Made by a program: the position numbers and the translations under genes. A DNA stretch of 12,059 nt from UBA5972 sp964480735 (GTDB taxonomy: Bacteria > Pseudomonadota > Alphaproteobacteria > Rhodobacterales > Rhodobacteraceae): the NCBI GenBank assembly GCA_964480735.1, contig CAYZQS010000078.1, forward strand, positions 1-12,059, given 5' to 3'. Positions 1 to 6,204 of the stretch are shown piece by piece. Each line of letters begins with the position of its first letter. The stretch's first letter is position 1. Under the pieces are notes generated by a model. That model had not been told where the DNA came from. It searched no databases and saw nothing but the letters and a program-made list of their open reading frames with translations.

Positions 1-24
1 CCCACTTTTCGGATTGCGCTTTAG
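1..24 (-). repeat. Partial palindromic dispersed repeat, cut by window edge
   Basis: These 24 bases are the exact reverse complement of 11994-12017 near the other end of the window. The right-hand copy continues into a long imperfect hairpin, so this is probably the first arm of the same element, with its second arm outside the window. The element resembles the short palindromic repeats scattered through alphaproteobacterial genomes; that assignment is from memory of their general look. It overlaps the end of the ferric-iron binding-protein gene: the TAA stop at 21-23 lies inside the repeat. Confidence 0.75.
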
Positions 25-1034
25 TTGTCAAAATTCACTTGTTCCACCAGCCGCAACGCAGCGCCGCGCAATCCGGCCAAATCCATCAGGTTCACACTGT
101 CCGGTGTCAGCTCGCCCCAGGACGCCACCAGATCAGACACCGGCGCGCCGGGCAACACCGGATATTCGAAATTGCTTTCGGCATATATCGACTGCGCTTT
201 GGCAGAGGACAAATATTCCATCAATATCAGCGCATTACCAGCATTTGGTGCGGCTTTGGTCATCGCCATGCCAGACAGGTTAACGTGCGTGCCGCCATCC
301 TCAAACTCCGGAAATTCAATCCGCACTGCGTCGGCCCATTCTTTTTGTTCCGGTTTTTGCAGCATCGCGCCCATATAATAGGTGTTGCCGATGGAAATAT
401 CGCATTCACCCGACCACACCGCCTTGATCTGCCCGCGGTCGTTGCCTTGGGGTTTGCGGGCAAGATTGGCCTTTACCCCTTCAAGCCAGATCTTTGCGTC
501 TGCCTTGCCAAGATGCGCGATGGCAGCGGAAAACAGCGCCAGATTATAGGCATGGGTGCCTGAACGCACGCAGATACGCCCCCGCCATTTTGGATCGGCC
601 AGATCTTCATAGGTGGTGATTTCACCTTTGCCCACCGCCGTTTTTGAAACAAAAACCACCCGGGCGCGGGAGGTCAGGCCAAACCACTGATTGGACGGGT
701 CACGAAATTCCGCCGGGATATTGGCCTCAAGGATTGCAGACGCAACAGGCTGGGTAAGGCCCGCATCAACAATCGCAGCGAGACGCGAAATATCAACTGT
801 CAAAACCACATCCGCCGGGCTGCGTTTTCCTTCGGCCTCCAGTTTTTCAACCATGCCTTTGTTTAAGAACGAAACGTTGACCGCAATGCCGGTTTCCGCT
901 GTGAACGCATCAAACAGTGGTTTTACAAGGTCCGGCTGGCGGTACGAATAAACGTTGACTTCCTGCGGTGACACAGCACCCGCCATCAAACAAAAAAGGG
1001 CGGCCAGCGCGGTTTTTCTGCATAGGTTACGCAT
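21..1034 (-). CDS. Ferric iron ABC transporter, periplasmic substrate-binding protein (FbpA/FutA type)
   Basis: This 337-residue protein is a type 2 periplasmic binding protein that captures Fe(3+) for an ABC importer. Residues 1 to about 20 form a signal peptide (basic start, hydrophobic core, AGA before the likely cleavage site). The mature protein opens with a VNVYSYRQPDLVKPLFDAF-like stretch typical of the family. Tyrosines 29 and 31 and the adjacent pair Tyr219-Tyr220 (GNTYYMGAM) are the kind of residues that bind iron in FbpA/FutA proteins. Cys155 and Cys211 could form a disulfide. The ATG at 1034 follows an AGGAAAG ribosome site about six bases upstream. No permease or ATPase gene is visible; they may lie beyond the left edge. 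The stop codon falls inside a dispersed repeat, and a palindromic operator-like site sits just upstream (1045-1089), which suggests iron control. Ferric iron is the best guess for the ligand; a related metal or a siderophore-free chelate is possible. Confidence 0.9.
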   Translation of the reverse strand: MRNLCRKTALAALFCLMAGAVSPQEVNVYSYRQPDLVKPLFDAFTAETGIAVNVSFLNKGMVEKLEAEGKRSPADVVLTVDISRLAAIVDAGLTQPVASAILEANIPAEFRDPSNQWFGLTSRARVVFVSKTAVGKGEITTYEDLADPKWRGRICVRSGTHAYNLALFSAAIAHLGKADAKIWLEGVKANLARKPQGNDRGQIKAVWSGECDISIGNTYYMGAMLQKPEQKEWADAVRIEFPEFEDGGTHVNLSGMAMTKAAPNAGNALILMEYLSSAKAQSIYAESNFEYPVLPGAPVSDLVASWGELTPDSVNLMDLAGLRGAALRLVEQVNFDN

Positions 1035-1044
1035 GATTTTCTTT

Positions 1045-1089
1045 CCTGAGTAAATTACATGGGTTTTAAACCTGAGTCATTCACTCAGG
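1045..1089 (-). promoter_or_regulatory. Candidate iron-responsive operator upstream of the Fe-binding protein
   Basis: Positions 1071-1089 form a perfect inverted repeat, CCTGAGT-CATTC-ACTCAGG (7-bp arms, 5-bp spacer). The core reads TGA-N9-TCA, which resembles the architecture described for alphaproteobacterial iron boxes (RirA or IscR type). A second CCTGAGT half-site lies at 1045-1051, exactly 26 bp away, with only a degenerate partner arm, and it overlaps the AGGAAAG ribosome site of the gene at 1034. The site lies in the 85-bp gap between mazG and the iron-binding gene. The palindrome could instead be a weak terminator for mazG, because on the minus strand it is followed by TTTAAAA; the second half-site argues for an operator. 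Confidence 0.55.
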
Positions 1090-1119
1090 TCAAGTGAGCC
1101 TGCTGGCCATGCGACAATT

Positions 1120-1956
1120 TCAGCCTTTTTCGTCGCGTTTCACACGGTCCCACAAGCGGTCCAACTCTGCCAGGTTTGATTGCTGGGCAGTCTTTCCGCG
1201 CTTTGCCAAATGCCGCTCGACCGCGTTGAACCGCCGTGTGAACTTTGCGTTGGCTGCGCGCAGCGCCGCTTCGGGGTCCAGTTTCAGATGCCGGGCCAGA
1301 TTGGCCACAACAAACATCAGATCGCCAAATTCTTCCGCGACCTCGGCCTCTGACAGTTTTGTCCGCGCTTCCAACAGCTCGGCTGATTCCTCTGCAATCT
1401 TGGCAATCACCTGATCGGTTGACGGCCAGTCAAACCCGACCCGCGCGGCCCGTTTTTGCAGTTTGACCGCGCGGGTCAGGGCCGGCAGGGCTTTGGCCAC
1501 CCCATCCAACGCGCCTTGTTTTTCGCCGGTTTTTCCCGCCCGCTCTGCCGCTTTGATTTTTTCCCAGTCGGCGGTTTGCTGCGTCGCAGATTTATCGCGG
1601 CTTTCATCGCCAAACACGTGCGGATGGCGGGCAATCATTTTGTCACTGATATTTTTGGTGACCGATTCAAAATCAAAATGCCCTGCTTCGCGGCCCATCT
1701 GAGTGTAATAGATGACCTGCAACAGCAGGTCGCCCAGTTCGCCCTCAAGCTCTGCCATATCGTCCAGTGCGATGGCATCCGCCACTTCATAGGCTTCTTC
1801 AATGGTATAGGGCGCGATGGTTTCAAAGGTTTGTTCGATATCCCAGGGGCATCCGCTTTCAGGATCGCGCAGGCGGGCCATGATTTCCAGCAACCGCGGC
1901 AGACCGCCGTTAGGATCAAGGCAAAGGGCCTGACTTTCGTCGTTGGATTTTGGCAT
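1120..1956 (-). CDS. mazG: Nucleoside triphosphate pyrophosphohydrolase MazG
   Basis: MazG hydrolyses (d)NTPs to the monophosphate and pyrophosphate. It is a cytoplasmic housecleaning enzyme and, in some bacteria, lowers ppGpp-related signals. The 278-residue protein has the normal two tandem all-alpha MazG domains. The N-terminal domain carries CPWD (36-39), the EExxE helix (Glu53, Glu54, Glu57) and ExxD (Glu73, Asp76). The signature HPHVFG is at 111-116. The C-terminal domain repeats the metal motifs (EESAE 189-193 and EFGD 209-212), so both domains keep their acidic residues. A charged linker (about 117-150) joins them. The start at 1956 gives the expected N-terminus, but the ribosome site is weak. 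The gene is divergent from the amidohydrolase at 2026, with a 69-bp shared gap, and has the iron-binding gene 85 bp downstream on the same strand. Confidence 0.95.
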   Translation of the reverse strand: MPKSNDESQALCLDPNGGLPRLLEIMARLRDPESGCPWDIEQTFETIAPYTIEEAYEVADAIALDDMAELEGELGDLLLQVIYYTQMGREAGHFDFESVTKNISDKMIARHPHVFGDESRDKSATQQTADWEKIKAAERAGKTGEKQGALDGVAKALPALTRAVKLQKRAARVGFDWPSTDQVIAKIAEESAELLEARTKLSEAEVAEEFGDLMFVVANLARHLKLDPEAALRAANAKFTRRFNAVERHLAKRGKTAQQSNLAELDRLWDRVKRDEKG

Positions 1957-2025
1957 TGTGGTCGGCTCAAATTTAGGAAAAGCTTTGGTTCAAATAGCCA
2001 TCAATCAATTGGGGAGTCCACGCTT

Positions 2026-3189
2026 ATGCCGGTCATTAATCGAATCGCCGAATTTCACAACGATATGAAAGAGTGGCGCCAGCACCTGCACGCCCATCCC
2101 GAACTGGGGTTTGAGTGTCATGAGACCGCAGCCTTTGTTGTTGAGCGGCTGCGCGAATTTGGCGTTGACGATATCCACGAGGGCATCGCCACAACCGGCA
2201 TTGTTGCCATCATAAACGGGCAGGGCGAGGGGCCGACGATTGGCTTGCGTGCGGATATGGACGCGCTGCCGATACTGGAAGCCACCGATCATCCGTATAA
2301 ATCCAAAATCGACGGCAAAATGCACGCCTGCGGGCATGACGGTCATACCACGATGTTGCTGGGGGCCGCGCGGTATCTGGTGGAAACCCGAAATTTCACC
2401 GGCCGCGTGGCGCTGATTTTTCAACCCGCCGAAGAGGGCGGCGCCGGTGGCAAGGTGATGTGTGACGAGGGCATGATGGACAATTTTGACATCTCGCAGG
2501 TTTACGGCATCCACAATATTCCGGGCATGCCCTTTGGGTTGATCGGCACGCGGGTTGGGCCGCTTTTGGCAGCGGCGGACAGTTTTGACATTCATATCAC
2601 CGGTGTTGGCGGGCATGCGGCGATGGCCAATGAAACTGTTGATCCGGTGATGATCGCGGTGCAGATCGTGCAGGCGCTGCAAACTGTGGTCAGCCGCAAC
2701 GTGGACCCGATCGAGGCGGCGGTGTTGTCTGTGACCCAGATCAAAACCGGCACGTCGCATAATATTGTTCCGGCGGAGGCCTATATTCAGGGCACCGTGC
2801 GCACCATGAAAAAAGACGTGCGCGACATGATGGTGATGCGGATCGAAAAGATTGTGACGCAGGTTGCAGAGGCGATGGGCGGATCAGCGACGATGGAATA
2901 TGACTACGGTTATCCGGCGACGGTCAATCATGCCGCGGAAACTGAATTTGCGGTTGAAGTGGCCAAGGGTGTTGCGGGTGAAGATCTGGCCAGCATCAAT
3001 GTGCCCATGACGATGGGATCAGAAGATTTTGCCTATATGCTGGAAGAGCGTCCCGGGTCTTACCTGTGTCTTGGCACCGGTGAGGGGGCGACACTGCATC
3101 ACCCGGAATTTGATTTTAACGACGAGGCTTCGCCGATTGGCGCCAGTTTCTTTGTGAAACTGGTGGAAACAGCGCAGCCGGTTTCGTAA
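2026..3189 (+). CDS. M20-family amidohydrolase (hippurate/N-acyl-amino-acid hydrolase type)
   Basis: The product is a 387-residue dinuclear metal-dependent amidohydrolase that removes acyl or aryl groups from N-acyl amino acids (HipO, aminoacylase, IAA-amino acid hydrolase group; peptidase family M20D). The order of motifs is typical: HAHPELGFE (22-30), GLRADMDALP (73-82), HACGHDGHT (100-108, with Cys102 and His104 as metal ligands), PAEEGG (134-139, catalytic Glu136-Glu137), GIHNIPG (161-167), the lid-domain GVGGHAAMA (193-201) and LHHPEFDF (357-364). The open frame runs upstream to 1456, but that part is antisense to mazG. The ATG at 2026 has GGGGAG at 2011-2016 and gives the standard N-terminus. 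There is no signal peptide, so it is cytoplasmic. The exact substrate cannot be read from the sequence. Confidence 0.93.
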   Translation: MPVINRIAEFHNDMKEWRQHLHAHPELGFECHETAAFVVERLREFGVDDIHEGIATTGIVAIINGQGEGPTIGLRADMDALPILEATDHPYKSKIDGKMHACGHDGHTTMLLGAARYLVETRNFTGRVALIFQPAEEGGAGGKVMCDEGMMDNFDISQVYGIHNIPGMPFGLIGTRVGPLLAAADSFDIHITGVGGHAAMANETVDPVMIAVQIVQALQTVVSRNVDPIEAAVLSVTQIKTGTSHNIVPAEAYIQGTVRTMKKDVRDMMVMRIEKIVTQVAEAMGGSATMEYDYGYPATVNHAAETEFAVEVAKGVAGEDLASINVPMTMGSEDFAYMLEERPGSYLCLGTGEGATLHHPEFDFNDEASPIGASFFVKLVETAQPVS

Positions 3190-3474
3190 CCGGTAAGTCC
3201 AAATTCTGATAATGGAACCGGTTGCGTTGGATTATTGGGCTGTCAACAAGGCAAAATCCGACCCGGCGATGCTGAATCTCTGACCGATGAAAATGCGTGA
3301 TTAACCGTATATTAAATTCGGTTAACTTAAACTACTAAACTGGTTTAGTGGTTTAGTAAATGTCGGCTAAGGCGCTGTAAAATAACAGATAACCAGAATT
3401 ATTCGAGATTAAGAAATTGTCAATTTGGGTGCGCATCAGTACCGATATGAAGACCTCAGCGCAATTTGGGGAAC
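3190..3474. other. Convergent intergenic gap, no supported gene
   Basis: This 285-bp gap lies between the stops of the amidohydrolase (plus) and the P450 (minus). I see no tRNA, no convincing terminator with a T-run for either gene, and no credible small gene. Short frames at 3212-3283 (23 codons) and starting at 3359 (6 codons) lack ribosome sites. The centre (about 3295-3420) is clearly AT-rich compared with its surroundings and carries the palindromes described at 3301-3358. A 9-bp direct repeat, CAATTTGGG, is found at 3421-3429 and 3462-3470. Confidence 0.6.
3301..3358. promoter_or_regulatory. Stacked palindromes resembling transcription-factor operators
   Basis: Two perfect inverted repeats lie back to back: TTAACCG-N11-CGGTTAA (3301-3325) and ACTAAAC-TG-GTTTAGT (3334-3349). 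A third GTTTAGT at 3351-3357 lets TACTAAAC (3333-3340) also pair with GTTTAGTA (3351-3358). Short, AT-rich, nearly contiguous dyads of this kind are typical of TetR- or MarR-like operators. The surrounding genes converge on this site, so no adjacent gene is an obvious target. It could serve an unannotated small transcript or be left over from a lost divergent promoter. Confidence 0.4.
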
Positions 3475-4659
3475 TTATGTTCTGACAATCAAACCCGACA
3501 GGCCATGAAAATGGTACCGGTCGGCAAAATTAGGCATCCCCGTTAATCTCAGGTTTGGGCAGCGTTCAAACAGGATTGGCAAGGCTACAGACATTTCCAG
3601 CCGGGCCAGCGGTGCACCGACGCAAAAATGCACACCGGCGCCAAAGCTGGTGTGCGGCGCCAGCTTGCGGGCGGGGTCAAATTTTTCAGGCTCGCAATAT
3701 GCGACCGGGTCCCGGTTTGCGGCCCCCAGCAGCAGCGCAATCTCTTCGCCGCGCTTAAAGTTATAGCCAAACAGCGCGATATCTTCGTAAGCATAGCGCG
3801 TGAACATGTGCAGGGGCGGATCAAATCGCAGAAGTTCTTCGATGGTGCCACCAAGGCTGCCGCTGTTCAGCAGCGATGCAACACTTAAATCACTTTCAAG
3901 CAGGGTTTTAATGCCGTTGCCGATCGCATGAACCGTGGCCTCGTGCCCGGCGTTCAGCAGCAAAATGCAGGTGCTGATCAATTCATCCGTTGACAGTTTT
4001 TCGCCGTCTTCCTTAGCCGCGATCAATTGGGTGATCAGATCGTCCCCGGGCGTATTGCGGCGGGTATAAACGTAACTGCGGATGAAATCGGCAAAGGCGG
4101 TCGCAGCGATCACCGCGTCCTGTTCGGTCTGACGGCTGCGGTTGGCCTGATACATGGCCACCATAGCGTGGGACCATTTTAACAGATCATCGCTGCGGTC
4201 TTCGGGCACACCCAAAAGGCGGGCGATGATGATAACCGGAATTTTCTCACCAAAGTGGTGCAGCAAATCAAACGGCTGAACCGGGAAGGCGTCGATCAAT
4301 TGATGGCAAAGTGCGGTGATTTCAGGCGCCAGTTCTTTGATGCGGCGCGAGGTAAAGGCACGCAAAACCAGACCGCGCAGGCGGGTGTGGGTTGGAGGTT
4401 CCAGCTCCAGCATTGAATGGGCCTCAATATCCATGAATGGCTGGATGTTTGGCGGCACAGGTTTGCGAAACTCCGCCGGTTGTTCGCGGCCAAACCGGCG
4501 GTCGCGCAGCAGCGCGTTCACAGCGGCAAGCGAGGACGCGCAGACCATATTGTATTCGCGCCAGAAAAACAGCGGGCCCTGCGTGCGGGTTTTGTCATAA
4601 AACGGGTAGGGGTTTTGGATGAATTCCGGGTCAGTCGGGGATTGGCTGAAGCTTTGCAT
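3475..4659 (-). CDS. Cytochrome P450, soluble bacterial class
   Basis: This 394-residue protein is a soluble heme-thiolate monooxygenase that would insert oxygen into an unknown substrate using electrons from a ferredoxin system. It has no membrane anchor. The C-helix HTRLR is at 91-95, the I-helix oxygen-activation motif AGHEAT at 237-242, the K-helix ExxR at Glu275-Arg278, and the heme loop FGAGVHFCVG at 339-348 with Cys346 as thiolate ligand, followed by APLAR. In the I-helix the usual acid-threonine pair is Glu240 then Ala241-Thr242, an ordinary variant. No ferredoxin, ferredoxin reductase or regulator gene lies nearby, so partners must be encoded elsewhere. The gene is 96 bp downstream of gpt, most of that gap being a structured repeat, and it may be read from the fabI-gpt transcript. 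I see no Shine-Dalgarno sequence before the ATG at 4659; the leader there is AT-rich. The CYP family cannot be assigned by eye. Confidence 0.95.
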   Translation of the reverse strand: MQSFSQSPTDPEFIQNPYPFYDKTRTQGPLFFWREYNMVCASSLAAVNALLRDRRFGREQPAEFRKPVPPNIQPFMDIEAHSMLELEPPTHTRLRGLVLRAFTSRRIKELAPEITALCHQLIDAFPVQPFDLLHHFGEKIPVIIIARLLGVPEDRSDDLLKWSHAMVAMYQANRSRQTEQDAVIAATAFADFIRSYVYTRRNTPGDDLITQLIAAKEDGEKLSTDELISTCILLLNAGHEATVHAIGNGIKTLLESDLSVASLLNSGSLGGTIEELLRFDPPLHMFTRYAYEDIALFGYNFKRGEEIALLLGAANRDPVAYCEPEKFDPARKLAPHTSFGAGVHFCVGAPLARLEMSVALPILFERCPNLRLTGMPNFADRYHFHGLSGLIVRT

Positions 4660-4675
4660 GATTAAATATCTACAG

Positions 4676-4755
4676 CCAAGCGGCGCCCCTGTGGGGCATT
4701 ACCATAAGCTGCGCTTTGGGCGCAGCGGTGGTTGAGTATTTGGGCAAAGATGAAG
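4676..4755 (-). repeat. Structured dispersed repeat, copy 1 (between gpt and the P450)
   Basis: This ~80-bp element is closely similar to 11884-11966 in the same orientation. It contains two hairpins: GCCCC-TGT-GGGGC (4684-4696) and GCTGCGC paired with GCGCAGC (4708-4726). It ends in an AT-richer tail (TGAGTATTTGGGCAAAGATG) that meets the gpt stop codon at 4756-4758 with no spacer. Read in the gpt direction it forms the 3' untranslated region. There is no long T-run, so it is not a textbook terminator. Similar gene-end sequences are, from memory, common in roseobacter genomes. Confidence 0.75.
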
Positions 4756-5259
4756 TCAGTCGTTGCCCCTGTAAGGTTGCACATATTGCAGTGCCATGTC
4801 CCACGGAAAGAATATCCAGGTGTCCTGACTGACCTCTGTGATGAACGTGTCCACCATCGGGCGGCCCTCGGGTTTGGCGTATACCGTTGCATAGTGGGCC
4901 TTGGGGAACAGGTCGCGCACGACCTGCAGCGTTTTGCCGGTGTCAACCAGATCATCGACGATCAGAACACCGCTGCCGTCGCCCAACAGGTTTTTGTCGG
5001 GTGATTTTAATATGACGGCTTCGCTTTGGTTTTGGTGGTCGTAGGACTTGACCGAGATGGTATCAACGGTGCGGATGTCAAGCTCGCGCGCCATGATCAT
5101 GGCCGGGGCCATGCCGCCGCGGGTGACGGCCACGACGGCTTTCCACGCACCTTTGTTGGGACCTTTGCCGTCAAGCCGCCAGGCCAAGGCCCGGCTGTCG
5201 CGGTGGATTTGGTCCCAACTGATGTGAAAACCTTTTTCGTGCGGCAGGCGCTCTGACAT
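4756..5259 (-). CDS. gpt: Xanthine(-guanine) phosphoribosyltransferase
   Basis: Gpt joins xanthine, guanine or (less well) hypoxanthine to PRPP to make the nucleotide, in cytoplasmic purine salvage. The 167-residue protein follows E. coli Gpt along its length, with a slightly longer N-terminus. TRGG (46-49) is the pyrophosphate-binding loop, VLIVDDLVDTGKT (98-110) is the PRPP-binding motif with the acidic pair Asp102-Asp103, KPEGRP is at 129-134, and QDTWIFFPWD (145-154) is the purine-stacking region near the C-terminus. The ATG at 5259 shares a base with the TAA of fabI (TAATG), and its ribosome site GGGAGA lies in the last codons of fabI, which points to translational coupling. A structured repeat begins directly after its stop. 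Confidence 0.96.
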   Translation of the reverse strand: MSERLPHEKGFHISWDQIHRDSRALAWRLDGKGPNKGAWKAVVAVTRGGMAPAMIMARELDIRTVDTISVKSYDHQNQSEAVILKSPDKNLLGDGSGVLIVDDLVDTGKTLQVVRDLFPKAHYATVYAKPEGRPMVDTFITEVSQDTWIFFPWDMALQYVQPYRGND

Positions 5260-6077
5260 TATTTTCTCCCGGTTGCGACGTCGATATCCGGTGCATCGAC
5301 GGCTTTCATTCCAACCACGTGATAACCTGAATCGACGTGGTGGTTTTCACCCGTCACGCCGGACGCCAGATCAGAACACAGATACATCCCGGCTTTGCCC
5401 ACATCGGATTGGCTGACGTTGCGGCGCAGGGGCGAGTTGAGCTCGTTCCATTTCAGAATATAGCGGAAATCACCGATGCCACTGGCGGCCAGGGTTTTTA
5501 TTGGCCCAGCAGACAGGGCATTGACGCGGATATTATTTGGCCCCAGATCCATCGCCAGGTATTTGACGGAATTTTCAAGCGCTGCTTTGGCCAACCCCAT
5601 AACGTTGTAATGCGGCATGACTTTTTCAGCACCATAGTAGGTGAGGGTCAACAGCGCGCCACCGTTTGGCATCAGCTTTTCCGCCCGTTGCGCCACGGCC
5701 GTGAAGGTGTAAACAGAGATGTCCATTGTGGTGCGGAAGTTTTCAGCCGAGGTGTCAACGTAACGACCGCGAAGCTCGTTTTTGTCTGAAAAACCAATGG
5801 CGTGGACGATGAAATCAATGCTGCCCCAATCGTCTTTCAGCACTTTAAACGCCGCGTCCAGCGAGGCGGCGTCGGACGCATCACAATCAATCAGATGGGT
5901 CACGCCGATCGAATCGGCCAACGGTCTGGCGCGCTTGCCAAAGGCTTCGCCCATGTAAGTAAACGCCAGTTCTGCGCCCTGTTCGTGACAGGCTTTGGCA
6001 ATGCCCCAGGCGATGGATTTATCATTCGCCACGCCCATAATAAGGCCGCGTTTGCCCTGCATTATGCCACTGCTCAT
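5259..6077 (-). CDS. fabI: Enoyl-[acyl-carrier-protein] reductase (NADH)
   Basis: FabI reduces trans-2-enoyl-ACP to acyl-ACP, the last step of each fatty-acid elongation cycle, and is the triclosan-sensitive type. The protein is an atypical short-chain dehydrogenase of 272 residues. The N-terminal nucleotide-binding stretch GKRGLIMGVANDKSIAWG starts at residue 8. The active site shows Tyr147-Tyr148 (TYYGAEK), Tyr157 and Lys164 in the FabI spacing Y-x6-K, then SAGPIKTLAASGI (189-201), which covers the substrate and NADH contacts. The frame extends upstream to 6137, but the ATG at 6077 gives the family N-terminus (MSSGIM then GKRGLIMG) and has a G-rich ribosome site a few bases upstream. ATG at 6062 is a less likely alternative. 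The gene leads a coupled pair with gpt. Confidence 0.96.
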   Translation of the reverse strand: MSSGIMQGKRGLIMGVANDKSIAWGIAKACHEQGAELAFTYMGEAFGKRARPLADSIGVTHLIDCDASDAASLDAAFKVLKDDWGSIDFIVHAIGFSDKNELRGRYVDTSAENFRTTMDISVYTFTAVAQRAEKLMPNGGALLTLTYYGAEKVMPHYNVMGLAKAALENSVKYLAMDLGPNNIRVNALSAGPIKTLAASGIGDFRYILKWNELNSPLRRNVSQSDVGKAGMYLCSDLASGVTGENHHVDSGYHVVGMKAVDAPDIDVATGRK

Positions 6078-6108
6078 AATCCGCCCCCCGCAATATTCCT
6101 TGCCCTTC

Positions 6109-6137
6109 GATTTAGGGCAAAGCTTTGGCAAGCTCAA
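6109..6137 (-). promoter_or_regulatory. Putative fabI promoter
   Basis: Read on the minus strand, a -35-like TTGAGC (6132-6137) and a -10-like TAAATC (6109-6114) are separated by exactly 17 bp, which places a start site about 25 bases before the fabI ATG. The spacer holds a 10-bp perfect palindrome, CAAAGCTTTG (6118-6127), and the leader begins with a TGCCCT/AGGGCA dyad (6101-6106 with 6114-6119). These symmetric elements could bind a regulator, but no specific one is recognised. Confidence 0.45.
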
Positions 6138-6204
6138 GTCTGGCTTGCGCCGATTATTGGGGGTGGTATGTCTTCACATGGGTAAAATCGCGCGAAGGGT
6201 CAGG

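Noticed and set aside
1456..2025. Upstream extension of the amidohydrolase frame
   Set aside because: It is fully antisense to mazG for most of its length, and the family N-terminus with a good ribosome site starts at 2026.
2005..2760. Long minus-strand open frame (251 codons) opposite the amidohydrolase
   Set aside because: It is histidine- and arginine-rich, as shadows of GC-rich coding DNA usually are, has no recognisable domain, and lies within a convincing M20 gene.
3212..3283. Small 23-codon frame in the convergent gap
   Set aside because: It has no ribosome site, no recognisable product and lies directly after the amidohydrolase stop; too little evidence to call a gene.
6078..6137. 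N-terminal extension of fabI to 6137
   Set aside because: The added 20 residues are not part of FabI, and they would cover the promoter-like sequence; the ATG at 6077 gives the normal start.
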